This document shows positions 49,788 to 59,948 of a DNA stretch of 64,000 nucleotides, in pieces (the first letter of the stretch is position 1; the number at the start of each line of letters is the position of its first letter). The notes beneath the pieces are model-generated. The model did no database searches. It was not told the origin of the DNA and saw only the letters and a program-made list of their open reading frames with translations. This stretch comes from Desulfurellaceae bacterium bin18 (GTDB lineage: Bacteria > Desulfobacterota > Binatia > Bin18), in NCBI GenBank assembly GCA_002238415.1, contig MPMI01000028.1, forward strand, positions 1-64,000, in the 5' to 3' direction. The position numbers were made by a program, and so were the translations under genes.

Positions 49788-51937
49788 ACCAACACCGCGA
49801 CCTGGATAAAATTATTACGAAAGTCCAGTCCTATCATCCTGAGGCGAAGGTCAGCCTGATCACAGATGCGTACGCGTTTTCAGAGCGTATGCATCAGGGC
49901 CAGAAGCGCCACTCTGGCGAACCCTACTTCATACATCCGGTTGGGGTGGCCGAAATTATTACGGATATGAAGCTCGATGTACCGAGCGTCGTCACCAGCC
50001 TGCTGCACGATACGGTGGAGGATACCTTAACCACCCTCGATCAGATCGGACAGCATTTCGGTAGTGAGGTCGCGGGCCTGGTCGATGGAGTGACAAAGAT
50101 CAGCAAAATCCACTTCACTACTCGGGAAGAGCGTCAAGCCGAAAATTTTCGGAAAATGATTTTTGCCATGGCACGAGATATCCGAGTTATTCTGGTGAAA
50201 CTCGCCGACCGCACCCATAATATGCGGACGCTCTCCTATCTGAGCGAAGACAAACAACGTGAGATTTCGTCGGAGACGCTGGAAATTTATGCGCCGCTCG
50301 CCCACCGTTTGGGTATCTATTGGATGAAGAGCGAACTCGAGGACAACGCGCTACGCTATACGTACCCGAAGGTGTATTCTGAACTGAAGCGGAATATTAT
50401 TAAGAAAAAGAGCGAGCGGAAGCAATACATTACCGAGGTCATGGGCATCCTCAAAAAGATTTCAACGGAGGCCGGCATTACGGCTCAGGTCTCCGGGCGC
50501 CCGAAACACTTCTATTCAATTTATCAAAAAATGCAGTCTCAAAATCTGGTCTTTAGTCAGATTTATGACTTGGTCGGCTTCCGCATTGTCGTGCAATCCG
50601 TGCGCGAATGTTATCAAGCGTTGGGCATCGTGCACAGTCACTGGCGCCCCGTTCCCGGCCGCTTTAAGGATTATATTGCCCTACCCAAAGCGAATATGTA
50701 TCAGTCGCTTCATACCACCGTCATTGGTCCGTATGGAGAACGGATCGAGATTCAGATTCGGACACGCGAGATGCATCGGGTGGCAGAGGAAGGGATCGCC
50801 GCCCATTGGACGTATAAAGACGGCCAGGGACAGGAGGAAGCACAGCGTTTCGCCTGGCTGCGCCAAATGGTTGAGCTACAACAGCATGTCCAGGACCCGC
50901 AAGAGTTTCTGCACACTATCAAGGAAGACCTCTTTACCGAAGAAGTGTACGCCTTCACCCCGCAAGGCGACCTCAACAGTTTCCCGCGTGGCGCGTCCGT
51001 GATCGATTTTGCCTACCGTATTCATTCGGAAGTCGGCAATCATTGCACCGGCGCCAGGGTAAATGGACGTCAAGTTCCTTTGCGCTATCAGATCCAAAAC
51101 GGTGATGTTGTCGAAATCGTCACAACCAAAAACCAATCACCCAGCAAAGACTGGATCAAGGTCGTCAAAACCCCGAAGGCCAAAGCACGGATTCGGCACT
51201 GGCTCAAAGAAGAACAGCGAGAACGCAGCGTTGCCCTTGGGCAAGAGCTCCTTGAGCGGGAGTTAGCCCGCAATCACAGCTCGCTGACTGCAGTGCGCAA
51301 ACAACGCGGAATCGGGCCAACCCTAGAGGTGCTGGGATTCAGCGATGAAGAAACCCTTTTTGCGGCCCTGGGTTACGGGCAAGTGACTGCAGGACAGGTA
51401 CTCGGCCACCTCCTACCCCAATCCACCAAAGTGCCCGATCAGACGGCCCATACCATCGAGCTTGAAAAAATTCGCCAGAAACCTCCAGCAGAGGATTCAA
51501 GTGGCGTGAAGGTCGGTGGGATCGGGAATGTCCTGATTCGGTTTGGACGCTGTTGTAACCCCCTGCCTGGGGAACGCATTGTGGGCGTTATCACGCGCGG
51601 CAAAGGAGTCACCGTTCATACTATTGCCTGTCAGCGCCTGCTGGAAAGCGACCCCCAACGACATATTGCCGTCAGTTGGGATCCTACCGCAGAGTATGCA
51701 CGTCTCGTGAAAATCGAAGTCTTGTCCGAAGACCGCCCGGGCCTCCTGACCAATATGAGTAAAGCGATCAGCACAGTTGGCCTCAATATCTCCAATGCTA
51801 ATGTCCGGACCCTTTCGGACAAACGCGCCCTCAATGTATTTGAAATCCTCATCCCGAGTGCCGACGATCTTCAGCGTGTCATGCGCAACCTGGAACGGGT
51901 GAGAGGTGTAGTTAAGGTGTCACGCGTGGCTCCCTAA
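49784..51937 (+). CDS. bifunctional (p)ppGpp synthetase/hydrolase, Rel/SpoT type
   Basis: A 717-residue long RSH protein. The hydrolase domain has HPVGVAEIITDM and the HD motif SLLHDTVEDT (His75/Asp76). The synthetase domain has GRPKHFYSIYQKM and PGRFKDYIALPKANMYQSLH, whose R-F-K-D marks the bifunctional class rather than RelA-type E-x-D-D. A TGS domain (VYAFTPQGDLNSFPRGAS), a conserved Cys region (RFGRCCNPLPGE) and a C-terminal ACT domain (VEVLSEDRPGLLTNMSK-like, read IEVLSEDRPGLL) follow. The start at ATG 49784 overlaps the gmk stop; the frame stays open upstream but inside gmk. Confidence 0.94.
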   Translation: MNQHRDLDKIITKVQSYHPEAKVSLITDAYAFSERMHQGQKRHSGEPYFIHPVGVAEIITDMKLDVPSVVTSLLHDTVEDTLTTLDQIGQHFGSEVAGLVDGVTKISKIHFTTREERQAENFRKMIFAMARDIRVILVKLADRTHNMRTLSYLSEDKQREISSETLEIYAPLAHRLGIYWMKSELEDNALRYTYPKVYSELKRNIIKKKSERKQYITEVMGILKKISTEAGITAQVSGRPKHFYSIYQKMQSQNLVFSQIYDLVGFRIVVQSVRECYQALGIVHSHWRPVPGRFKDYIALPKANMYQSLHTTVIGPYGERIEIQIRTREMHRVAEEGIAAHWTYKDGQGQEEAQRFAWLRQMVELQQHVQDPQEFLHTIKEDLFTEEVYAFTPQGDLNSFPRGASVIDFAYRIHSEVGNHCTGARVNGRQVPLRYQIQNGDVVEIVTTKNQSPSKDWIKVVKTPKAKARIRHWLKEEQRERSVALGQELLERELARNHSSLTAVRKQRGIGPTLEVLGFSDEETLFAALGYGQVTAGQVLGHLLPQSTKVPDQTAHTIELEKIRQKPPAEDSSGVKVGGIGNVLIRFGRCCNPLPGERIVGVITRGKGVTVHTIACQRLLESDPQRHIAVSWDPTAEYARLVKIEVLSEDRPGLLTNMSKAISTVGLNISNANVRTLSDKRALNVFEILIPSADDLQRVMRNLERVRGVVKVSRVAP

Positions 51938-51956
51938 GGGGCGTTGCACCCAGTCT

Positions 51957-52023
51957 CTTCCCCTTGGTGATCGGTATCAAAAAGGGGGGCTCAGACGAAC
52001 AATTTATAGCGACAAAGGGGAAG
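51957..52023. repeat. inverted repeat between convergent rel and rpmB genes
   Basis: CTTCCCCTT at 51957-51965 and AAGGGGAAG at 52015-52023 are exact inverted copies 49 bases apart in the gap between two converging genes. A run TTTTT near GAGCCCCCC on the - strand (about 51979-51990) may add to termination. The function is uncertain. Confidence 0.35.
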
Positions 52024-52034
52024 GACGGAGGATT

Positions 52035-52226
52035 TTAAGCCGCCTTCACAATTTTTCCAGAACGAATACAGCGCGTGCAGACGCGCAGGCGTTTCACCGA
52101 ACCGGCGACCTTTGCCCTCACGCGTTGCAGGTTCGGTAACCAGCGGCGTTTCGTCTTGTTATTTGCGTGACTCACATTATTACCCACCGCGGGGCCTTTT
52201 CCACAAATTTCGCATCTCTGGGCCAC
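52035..52226 (-). CDS. rpmB: 50S ribosomal protein L28
   Basis: A 63-residue short-form L28. Zinc-ribbon Cys pairs are C5 and C8 ([10 protein letters not shown]) and CTRC near the C-terminus, with the family core [20 protein letters not shown] between them. The start decides on spacing: AGGAGG lies directly against ATG 52232, too close, but is 6 bases before GTG 52226, and L28 proteins usually begin M-A-x-x-C. I therefore chose GTG 52226. The gene is separate from ribosomal operons. Confidence 0.9.
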   Translation of the reverse strand: MAQRCEICGKGPAVGNNVSHANNKTKRRWLPNLQRVRAKVAGSVKRLRVCTRCIRSGKIVKAA

Positions 52227-52300
52227 AGTCATCCTCCTAAGAGCACCTGCGTATACCATAGGCGTGACACGCGCGCAACATAGAGGAGCCGAGCCCCTCC

Positions 52301-52780
52301 CTATTCCTGATAAGCGACAAGAATTCGTTCAATCAGATTTGTCGTTGAAAAACCAGCCTGGTGACGGACAGCAACGACCCGTCCACCAGCGTGTTCAACA
52401 ACTTCTTTTCCCACAATGGCCTCGGGCCGCCAATCTCCCCCTTTGACCAGGATATGCGGTTGAAGCCGACGAATCAGTGCGAGCGGCGTATCTTCTTCAA
52501 ACGTGGTGACATAGTCAACGACTTCAAGGGCAGCCAGCAGCGTCAAGCGACTCGCTTGATCCAGAATTGGTCGCTTGTCTCCTTTCAGCCGTTTGACCGA
52601 AGCATCGGCGTTCACACCAACCACAAGAATATCGCCAAACGTCTTTGCCTGAGCCAGCGTATAGACATGGCCGCTATGGATCAGGTCAAAGCAGCCATTG
52701 GTAAAGACGATGCGTTTACCCTGACGACGCAGTCGGGTCAGCTGCTCTGCTAGATGTTCTTTGGAAAATATCTTTTGCAT
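52301..52780 (-). CDS. heptose-phosphate nucleotidyltransferase (HldE C-terminal-domain type)
   Basis: A 159-residue nucleotidyltransferase of the RfaE domain II type. It has [20 protein letters not shown] with the H-x-G-H motif at residues 35-38, then [18 protein letters not shown] and [14 protein letters not shown]. It forms ADP-heptose from heptose-1-phosphate and ATP. The kinase half is at 47224-48237. It is the last gene of the trp-to-lptD run, 60 bases after lptD. Confidence 0.92.
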   Translation of the reverse strand: MQKIFSKEHLAEQLTRLRRQGKRIVFTNGCFDLIHSGHVYTLAQAKTFGDILVVGVNADASVKRLKGDKRPILDQASRLTLLAALEVVDYVTTFEEDTPLALIRRLQPHILVKGGDWRPEAIVGKEVVEHAGGRVVAVRHQAGFSTTNLIERILVAYQE

Positions 52781-52840
52781 AGCAGTCCAATACAGCCGTC
52801 TCGAGCAGACGATCCCCGAGTAAATGATCGTAGACTGCTC

Positions 52841-55045
52841 TCAAAACGCGCTCTTTCCAGCCGAAGTAATGCCAACCAAAGACAAGGAAAATCGAAACTC
52901 AACCTCATCAGGATTCACTTTCTCAACAACCCCGAAATCAAACGTCCAACACTTCTGCGGGGAGAGGACACGAAAGAAATAGCGCGACCCGATAAACGAT
53001 TGATCATTCAGATCATAGCGTGTGAAATAGGCGAGCGTCAGATATTCATTCAAACGGAGGACAACCCGGGAATTGATCTCTTTCAGCAGCCGGTCGGCAA
53101 TAGTCCGATACGAAACCCCGAGGCTCGTCCGTCGTTGCAGATGGCGCAGCAATGGGCTCGTCTCGGGGAGCGGGCGTGGATCACGAATATATCCCCCAAT
53201 GCGGGCGGCAATCATATCTCCTTGGTCAACATCATACGTCGTCTCCGCCGCAAGGGTAAAGAGTGAGAATGGACGGATGTGCGCGCTGATATCCACATCA
53301 GAAAAATGCTGGTCCGTCTCACTCAGGCCAAACCGCTCGCCTTCTTCTCGTAGACGCCGGCTCGTATCGTAAGCCTGGGTCACCGATACACGGAGCAGTT
53401 CACGGACGCGTGCCTGCCGATTGGAAGCGCCAGGGAGCGGATCAAATTTTCCAAGGAGTCTGTTTGAAACACCATAGACAAAGAGGCTACGTCGGTTAAT
53501 CCGGTCGAGCACATCATAGAGCGGCAGGTCATCCTGACCAACCCGAGGAACGTAGGAGAACGAGACACGCGGCTCGATGACGTGCTGGAGTTTGCTCACC
53601 CGTCCCCAACCGACATCGAAAACCCGAGAGAGACGGGTTCCGAGCTCAGCCTGAAGCTGGACCGTCTCTCTGGTCTGCGTATTCTTCAGCCGTCTGGAAC
53701 CAGGCACGGTCGGTCGTCCAAGAGCGCGAGAACTCATATGGTAGACGGTCTCTCGCCCAACCGCCGTCACTGAGCCATGGACGTATCCGCCTAGGGAGAA
53801 GGGAATTGATACCCAGGGAGCAAGATCAAAGCGTTGACCATAGTAGCCACGATTCCGAAAAAAATGGCTGCCTTGCATGGTCACCCCGGCTTCAAGACGG
53901 TCGTTCCAGAAACGGCGTTGGCCCTGAAAATTGATCTGGGGCAGAACCTGAAAGGCATCATCCTGATCGTTCCGCAAATCTTGATAATACCGTGCCTCGG
54001 AACGGAGCTGGGCATTCTTCCAGGTTTTCAGGCCACCGATGCGGGAGGCGGTAAACCGCCGTGAACGGAGCTGATGATCTTCAAGACCTGGATGGAAGGA
54101 GATATTGAGCTCGCGCAAGAAGAAGTCGTCGCTCACAAAAAAGAGATCACTATAGACCTCCACATCATCGGCCAAACGCTGCCGATGCGCTCCCGTGACG
54201 CTCCAGCGGTCAACAGGTGAGGTCGTCGAAGCCGGTCCCCGAATCTGTTCATTAAAATAGGAAGCGGCAAACTCGCCCTCCACCCTCTCATTGGGTGCAT
54301 AGCGGTATTCTCCCAGGAGTCCCACCCGGGAAGAGGTTTCAATATCCGCCGTGAGCGTGAGATCCTGACTCTTACTGATGGCCCAGTAGAAGGGTTGTTC
54401 CCACTGAAAACCGCGCTTACTCGAAAAACCGGCCCGGGGCGCGAGCGCGCCACTTTGTCGTTCCTTGCGAACAGGAATCACACCATAGGGGATATACAGC
54501 AGCGGGATGCCTCGAGCCCGCAAGAGTCCGCCACGCAGTGTTCCTGTTCCACCCAGCGCAATATCGAACTCGGTCGCATCCAGCCGCCAATCCGCCCGTT
54601 CGGGGTCTTCACACTCACAAGTTGTTACTGTTCCGTCTTCAATATGATAGGTCTGGCCATACGATTTTTGGAGTTTCCTGCCGGTAATCGTATAGTGACG
54701 CTGGGGCATGTGAATGATGCCATTTTCAATTTCGCCGGTTTCATCTGTTAATTCCAGGCGCAACGCCTCAGCCTGAATGTCCCCTTGAGGGTCTTGCAGC
54801 ACCACATTGCCACGGGCCTTCAGTTCATTCCGGGTCCGGCTTACACTCACCGTATCGGCGGTGAGCGTTGTTTGCCCCTTGGTGACAACGACGTTCCCTT
54901 GCGCCGATACGGTCTCCCCGTCTTCTTCATAGCTCAGCGTGTCGGCGTTGACCTCTACGGGCTCTTGTGCAGAGATGGCCCCTGCCTCGATGAGCCAGGA
55001 AAGCGTGAGCCAGAGAAGAAGACAGAAAATTCTTTTCATGACCAC
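52841..55045 (-). CDS. lptD: LPS-assembly protein LptD
   Basis: A 734-residue outer-membrane protein. The signal peptide (residues 1-26, IFCLLLWLTLSWLIEAGAISA) leads into an OstA/LptA-like N-domain (VEVNADTLSYEEDGETVSAQG, then ARGNVVLQDPQGDIQAEAL). A large beta-barrel follows, ending with WTFDFGVVEKVNPDEVEFRF. Cys residues occur in TVTTCECEDP and SPQKCWTF; in E. coli LptD equivalent disulfides are needed for function. Together with LptE it inserts LPS into the outer leaflet. It is 8 bases after folC, so the two are co-transcribed. Confidence 0.93.
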   Translation of the reverse strand: MVMKRIFCLLLWLTLSWLIEAGAISAQEPVEVNADTLSYEEDGETVSAQGNVVVTKGQTTLTADTVSVSRTRNELKARGNVVLQDPQGDIQAEALRLELTDETGEIENGIIHMPQRHYTITGRKLQKSYGQTYHIEDGTVTTCECEDPERADWRLDATEFDIALGGTGTLRGGLLRARGIPLLYIPYGVIPVRKERQSGALAPRAGFSSKRGFQWEQPFYWAISKSQDLTLTADIETSSRVGLLGEYRYAPNERVEGEFAASYFNEQIRGPASTTSPVDRWSVTGAHRQRLADDVEVYSDLFFVSDDFFLRELNISFHPGLEDHQLRSRRFTASRIGGLKTWKNAQLRSEARYYQDLRNDQDDAFQVLPQINFQGQRRFWNDRLEAGVTMQGSHFFRNRGYYGQRFDLAPWVSIPFSLGGYVHGSVTAVGRETVYHMSSRALGRPTVPGSRRLKNTQTRETVQLQAELGTRLSRVFDVGWGRVSKLQHVIEPRVSFSYVPRVGQDDLPLYDVLDRINRRSLFVYGVSNRLLGKFDPLPGASNRQARVRELLRVSVTQAYDTSRRLREEGERFGLSETDQHFSDVDISAHIRPFSLFTLAAETTYDVDQGDMIAARIGGYIRDPRPLPETSPLLRHLQRRTSLGVSYRTIADRLLKEINSRVVLRLNEYLTLAYFTRYDLNDQSFIGSRYFFRVLSPQKCWTFDFGVVEKVNPDEVEFRFSLSLVGITSAGKSAF

Positions 55046-55053
55046 CTACTCTC

Positions 55054-56361
55054 TCAGACCAGCGGTCGTGCGGACTGAGAGATCGTGGGAGCAACACCGG
55101 CTTCAGGAAAGAGCGGCAGCACCTCCCCAACCAAGAACAACGAGCCACACACCACAATGACATCTTGAGACCCGACTTGATGGAGCAATTGACGACAGGC
55201 TTCTGCGGCCCCCTCAACGGTACGCACGGAACAGGCGGCGGAGAAGGCCCTTTGCACCGCATACGGATCTTCGGCGCGTGATTGCGCGACCGCTGTCACA
55301 ACAACCTCGGCAGCCATCTGTTCCAAGGCGGCTACCATCGGACGCCACTCCTTATCTCGCATGACCCCAAAAAGAAAAAGAGGGCGTCGATTCGGGGCGA
55401 GGTCAGGGAGTTCGGCCAATAACGCTTGCAGGGCCTGGATATTATGCGCCCCGTCAAGAATGACAAGGGGGTGCGTCGACACAATGTCCAACCTACCCGG
55501 CCAGTGTACCGACTGTAATCCCGCCCGCATCTGAGCCGCCGTGACCGGGAGAGAGTCGTGGAGACATTCCAGACTCGCCAAAGCAACCGCAGCGTTGTGC
55601 ACCTGGAATTTGCCGTTTAGGGAGAGCTGAAGATTCTCATATTGAGACCGCTTTCCGCCGTAGCAATATCGACCGGAAGCCTCTTTCTCAAGGGTGAAGT
55701 CCTGGCCATACGACAGAATCGCGCTGCCTTGATCTCGAGCCCTTCGATATAAAACGTCACGACTCTCCTGGTCGAGCTTCCCGAGAACGACCGGTACCGC
55801 GGGCTTAATAATCCCGCCCTTTTCACACGCAATCTCGGCCAGAGTTGATCCCAGATATTGCTGGTGGTCAAGTCCGATACTAGTGATGATGGACACCAAG
55901 GGAGTGAGGACATTTGTGGCATCGAGTCTTCCACCTAAACCCACCTCCACAATGGCAATATCCACACGGGCTTGGGCAAAGATATGGAAGGCCAACACCG
56001 TCATCATCTCGAACGGAGTCAACCGAATCCCCGCTGGCTCGAGGTAGGACTTGATTGCCCCCACGGTATCCACCACCTCTGGACGAGAGACCCACCGCGT
56101 GCCAATCCGAATCCGCTCACAGAAGTCCATCAGATGTGGAGACGTAAACAAGCCTACCCGATACCCCGCAGCGCTGAGGATGGCATGCAAGATGGCTGCG
56201 GTGGATCCCTTCCCGTTTGTGCCAGCGATATGAATGCTGGGGAATTGGCGTTGCGGGTCATCACCCAAACGGAGCGCGAGCGTGGTTCGCTCAAGCTTGA
56301 GGTCCATACGCTCGACTTCAAGCCCATATAACCACGCCAATGTATCTGAGTAGTCAGACAT
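55054..56361 (-). CDS. folC: bifunctional folylpolyglutamate/dihydrofolate synthase
   Basis: A 435-residue Mur-ligase-family enzyme. The ATP-binding loop is IAGTNGKGSTAAIL. FTSPHLMDFCERIRIG, VEVGLGGRLDATN, GLDHQQYLGSTLAEIACEKGGII, LDGAHNIQA and a C-terminal VVCGSLFLVGEV follow. It adds Glu to folates and makes dihydrofolate. The accD-folC pair is a conserved arrangement in deltaproteobacteria and gammaproteobacteria. Confidence 0.94.
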   Translation of the reverse strand: MSDYSDTLAWLYGLEVERMDLKLERTTLALRLGDDPQRQFPSIHIAGTNGKGSTAAILHAILSAAGYRVGLFTSPHLMDFCERIRIGTRWVSRPEVVDTVGAIKSYLEPAGIRLTPFEMMTVLAFHIFAQARVDIAIVEVGLGGRLDATNVLTPLVSIITSIGLDHQQYLGSTLAEIACEKGGIIKPAVPVVLGKLDQESRDVLYRRARDQGSAILSYGQDFTLEKEASGRYCYGGKRSQYENLQLSLNGKFQVHNAAVALASLECLHDSLPVTAAQMRAGLQSVHWPGRLDIVSTHPLVILDGAHNIQALQALLAELPDLAPNRRPLFLFGVMRDKEWRPMVAALEQMAAEVVVTAVAQSRAEDPYAVQRAFSAACSVRTVEGAAEACRQLLHQVGSQDVIVVCGSLFLVGEVLPLFPEAGVAPTISQSARPLV

Positions 56362-56397
56362 CCTGTCTTTCTGAATAGCAGCTTACAGGATGGCGCG

Positions 56398-57264
56398 TTA
56401 TGGGGGAGAGTGAGACGCCTTTTGGGTTGAGTCAGCAGTGGGTACAGGCGTGCATAAGAGACCGAGTAACTGGCCTAACACCCCGCGCAAATCCTTGCGC
56501 TCAATAACAAGGTCTACCATCCCATGTTCCAACAAAAATTCTGCTCGTTGAAAACCCGGAGGAAGCTTTTCCCGGATCGTCTGTTCAATTACGCGTTGTC
56601 CGGCAAAGCCAATCAAGGCTCCTGGCTCAGCAATATTGATATCTCCCAGCATACCCAACGAGGCGGCAACGCCACCCGTCGTGGGATCGGTCAACACCGA
56701 TATATAAGGCAGCCCAGCTTCTCGCAAACGACCTAGCGCCATAGAGATCTTTGCCATCTGCATCAGCGAGAGCACCCCTTCCTGCATCCTAGCACCACCG
56801 GAGGCAGAGAAGAAAATAACGGGCAGTTGTTCTGCACGAGCGTGCTCGATAATCCGCGTCAGTTTTTCCCCCACAGCAGTCCCCATACTGCCACCGAGAA
56901 AAGAGAAGTCGAAACAGCCGAGGGCAATACGACGTCCGTCAAGAGTCGCCTCCCCACAAACAACGGCTTCGGCACGTCCCGACCGACTGCGTGCATCAGC
57001 TAATCGCTGCGCATAAGGTTTTCGATCAGTGAAAGCGAGAGGGTCGGTAGAGTGTATATGCGGCGCATGCTCAATAAACGAGCCACGATCAACGATAGTG
57101 AGCAGCCGTTGTTCGGCGGTCAGTCGGAGATGAGCCCCACATTTGGGACAAATAAAAAGGCGACGCTCGACTTCCTTCCGAAACAAAATTTCTTGACACG
57201 TCGCACATTTGAGCCAAATCGCCTCCCCCTCCTCTTGACTCACCGTGCCTGCCTGTTCCGCCAT
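56398..57264 (-). CDS. accD: acetyl-CoA carboxylase carboxyltransferase subunit beta
   Basis: A 288-residue AccD. The N-terminal zinc ribbon has C-x2-C in LKCATCQEI and C-x2-C in FICPKCGAHL. The carboxyltransferase domain follows: VIFFSASGGARMQEGVLSL, LPYISVLTDPTTGGV, GALIGFAGQRVIEQTI. It forms malonyl-CoA with AccA, BirA-biotinylated AccB and AccC, none of which is here. I used ATG at 57264; an in-frame extension to 57384 would overlap trpA and lacks family sequence. Confidence 0.95.
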   Translation of the reverse strand: MAEQAGTVSQEEGEAIWLKCATCQEILFRKEVERRLFICPKCGAHLRLTAEQRLLTIVDRGSFIEHAPHIHSTDPLAFTDRKPYAQRLADARSRSGRAEAVVCGEATLDGRRIALGCFDFSFLGGSMGTAVGEKLTRIIEHARAEQLPVIFFSASGGARMQEGVLSLMQMAKISMALGRLREAGLPYISVLTDPTTGGVAASLGMLGDINIAEPGALIGFAGQRVIEQTIREKLPPGFQRAEFLLEHGMVDLVIERKDLRGVLGQLLGLLCTPVPTADSTQKASHSPP

Positions 57265-57298
57265 ACCCGCTTCTTCCTTCAGTGCTCTTCGCCTATCG

Positions 57299-58147
57299 TC
57301 AGGGCCGTGGTGAGGAGGCAGTCCCAGTATCGTTTCGCGCGGCGGCTGCGATACTGCGCAAGGCTGTTTTGAGTTCGGCAACAAGCGCCCCCACTCGCGG
57401 CACTAAATCCGGCTGTCCTAGCGATTGCTCAATGACCTGTGAAATGGCGCTTCCGACGATAGCAGCATCAGCTATGCCCGCGACCTGCACGACATGTTCC
57501 GATGAGGAGATACCGAACCCAACACCAACAGGCACAGGAGAAATGGCGCGAATACGTCGAACCATATCGCTCAAATCCGCAGGGAGTGTAGTCCGTACGC
57601 CGGTCACCCCGGTCACTGCGACATAATAGATAAATCCGCGCGCACGAGTCAGTACCCTCTGGGCTCGGTCAAGGGAGCTGGTCGGGGCAAGGAGAAAGAT
57701 CATATCCAAATCGTGGCGGTCCGTCTCCCGTTTCAACTCTTCAGCTTCTTCGGGCGGTAAATCAACGCACAGTACGCCGTCAACACCCGCCTGGCGAGCA
57801 TCGGCGGCAAAGCGCTCCCCGCCATAGCGCCAGATCGGATTATAATAACCAAAGAGCAGGATTGGGATCGTGAGTGACCGGCGTAAACGACGCACGAGTT
57901 CGAATACGTGGGCCAACGACGTGCCATGCTGCAGGGCACGTTCTGCGGCACGTTGCAACGTCGGCCCATCGGCCATCGGGTCAGAAAAAGGAACGCCGAG
58001 TTCGATGATGTCGGCCCCTTGCCGTGCCATTTCATGGACTAACGCGAATGTCGTCTCGATATCCGGGTCTCCTGCGGTGATGAATGGAATGAGACCGACC
58101 TCTCCGCGGGCACGCAACTGGGTAAAGGTGTCGGCAATGCGCGTCAT
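57299..58147 (-). CDS. trpA: tryptophan synthase alpha chain
   Basis: A 282-residue TrpA barrel. The catalytic Glu and Asp lie in [42 protein letters not shown] and the phosphate loop [10 protein letters not shown] follow. It releases indole from indole-3-glycerol phosphate for TrpB. It overlaps trpB by 4 bases. Confidence 0.95.
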   Translation of the reverse strand: MTRIADTFTQLRARGEVGLIPFITAGDPDIETTFALVHEMARQGADIIELGVPFSDPMADGPTLQRAAERALQHGTSLAHVFELVRRLRRSLTIPILLFGYYNPIWRYGGERFAADARQAGVDGVLCVDLPPEEAEELKRETDRHDLDMIFLLAPTSSLDRAQRVLTRARGFIYYVAVTGVTGVRTTLPADLSDMVRRIRAISPVPVGVGFGISSSEHVVQVAGIADAAIVGSAISQVIEQSLGQPDLVPRVGALVAELKTALRSIAAAARNDTGTASSPRP

Positions 58148-59334
58148 AGAGCGTTTTCACCAAGAAAGCTGGCCACGCTTTGGAGATCTTTGTCCCCTCG
58201 GCCAGAAACGTTAATCACCACAATGGCCGTGGCTGGGAGTTGGGGGGCGAGGGTCGCAGCATAGGCGACGGCGTGCGCACTCTCCAAGGCAGGAATAATT
58301 CCCTCTGTCTCAGCCAAGAGCCGCATCCCTTCAACTGCTTGCGCGTCCTGGACCGTCACACAGCGAAGGCGTTGCCGGTCGCTCCAATAGCTCAATTCCG
58401 GTCCAACTCCTGGATAGTCCAATCCAGGGGCGAGCGAATGCGTTGCGGCAATCTGGCCGGTCTCGTCCTGTAGCACATAGGTCTTGCTGCCGTGTAATAC
58501 GCCAGCATACCCGTTTGACATTGAGGCGGCATTCCGACCCGCGCCGATTCCCCCGGCCTCGACCGCAACCATATGGACTGCGGTTTCGGATAGAAAGGGA
58601 GCAAACAGGCCCATCGCGTTGCTCCCACCCCCAACACAGGCAATCAGGTAGTCAGGCAAGCGACCTTCGTGCTGCACAATCTGCTTTTTGGTCTCGCGTC
58701 CGATAACAGACTGAAAGTCGCGGACCAACATGGGATATGGATGAGGACCAGCGACTGTTCCGATGACATAAAAGGTGTGCGCCACATGCGTAATCCAGTC
58801 ACGCAGGGCTTCATTCATTGCGTCTTTAAGGGTCTGGCTGCCGGAAACGACCTCCCGCAGCGTTGCTCCCAAGAGTCGCATTCGGAAAACATTGGGCGCT
58901 TGGCGTACGGTATCTTCACGGCCCATAAAGACTTCGCACGAGAACCCGAGGAGAGCCGCAACGGTCGCCGTTGCAACCCCATGTTGGCCCGCCCCGGTTT
59001 CAGCAATGAGCCGTTCTTTGCCCATGCGTTTTGCCAATAAGGCTTGGCCGATGGTGTTATTGATCTTATGGGCACCGGTATGACACAGATCTTCACGCTT
59101 AAGATAAACCTTTGCTCCTCCAAGCTGCTCAGTCAATCGTGCAGCAAAGGTTAACGGTGTCGGTCGGCCGATATATTCACGCTGAAGTGCGCGAAGGTCC
59201 CGCTTAAACGTCGAGTCTGTGCGGCATTGGCGATAGACCTCTTCGAGCTCAAGCAGAGCCGGCATCAGGGTCTCCGCGACATAGCGGCCGCCATAGAGCC
59301 CAAAATGTCCATATTTATCAGGAAGTTTTGGCAT
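58144..59334 (-). CDS. trpB: tryptophan synthase beta chain
   Basis: A 396-residue PLP enzyme. The PLP Lys is in [36 protein letters not shown], the Gly loop [12 protein letters not shown] and GVGPELSYW follow. The start ATG at 59334 opens [12 protein letters not shown], as usual for TrpB; a long upstream extension runs antisense-like through trpF and is not credible. It overlaps trpF by 17 bases. Confidence 0.96.
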   Translation of the reverse strand: MPKLPDKYGHFGLYGGRYVAETLMPALLELEEVYRQCRTDSTFKRDLRALQREYIGRPTPLTFAARLTEQLGGAKVYLKREDLCHTGAHKINNTIGQALLAKRMGKERLIAETGAGQHGVATATVAALLGFSCEVFMGREDTVRQAPNVFRMRLLGATLREVVSGSQTLKDAMNEALRDWITHVAHTFYVIGTVAGPHPYPMLVRDFQSVIGRETKKQIVQHEGRLPDYLIACVGGGSNAMGLFAPFLSETAVHMVAVEAGGIGAGRNAASMSNGYAGVLHGSKTYVLQDETGQIAATHSLAPGLDYPGVGPELSYWSDRQRLRCVTVQDAQAVEGMRLLAETEGIIPALESAHAVAYAATLAPQLPATAIVVINVSGRGDKDLQSVASFLGENAL

Positions 59335-59941
59335 TATTAATGAACGCGTACAGTTTTTCTGCGTCTTTCCGTCCGGGAGCCGACTCAACACCACTGGCGA
59401 CATCGACAGCCCACGGCCGCACGGCCTCAACCGCGGTGGCCACATTCTCTGCATTGAGCCCCCCAGCCAGAATCGTCCGGTCCAAGGCCAACCGAGGAAG
59501 AGTCGCAGCTTGCTCCCAGGCAAAGGTCTCGCCCGTCCCTCCGTATCCGCGGGAACTATACGTGTCAAGGAGGAGGTAATCGGCCTGAATCCCTTCGAGT
59601 TGATCAGGGAGAAATGTCTCCGAGCCAATCCGAACCGCCTTGATGGTCGCCACTGGCCAGTCTGTCAGGACAGCGGCGTCCTCATCACCATGAAACTGAA
59701 TTGCGTCAAGCGAGAGTGCCCGAACATAGGCGTCGATATGCTCCCGCTCCGCATTAACGAAAACACCTACACAGCGAACATGCTGAGGAAGAATGCTCCG
59801 GATCACTTTGGCAGTTGACTCAGAAACATAGCGTGGGCTAGGTGGATAAAAGTTCAGACCTATCAGATCAGCACCGGCCTGCACGGCAAGTCGGGCATCG
59901 GCGACCGTCGTGATACCACAGATTTTGACGTGGACGGACAT
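59318..59941 (-). CDS. trpF: phosphoribosylanthranilate isomerase
   Basis: A 207-residue TrpF barrel. The catalytic Cys is in [49 protein letters not shown] with the catalytic Asp, and [10 protein letters not shown] follow. ATG 59941 is used; a TTG two codons earlier is possible. It ends inside the beginning of trpB (17-base overlap). Confidence 0.95.
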   Translation of the reverse strand: MSVHVKICGITTVADARLAVQAGADLIGLNFYPPSPRYVSESTAKVIRSILPQHVRCVGVFVNAEREHIDAYVRALSLDAIQFHGDEDAAVLTDWPVATIKAVRIGSETFLPDQLEGIQADYLLLDTYSSRGYGGTGETFAWEQAATLPRLALDRTILAGGLNAENVATAVEAVRPWAVDVASGVESAPGRKDAEKLYAFINNAKTS

Positions 59942-59948
59942 GAGCAAG

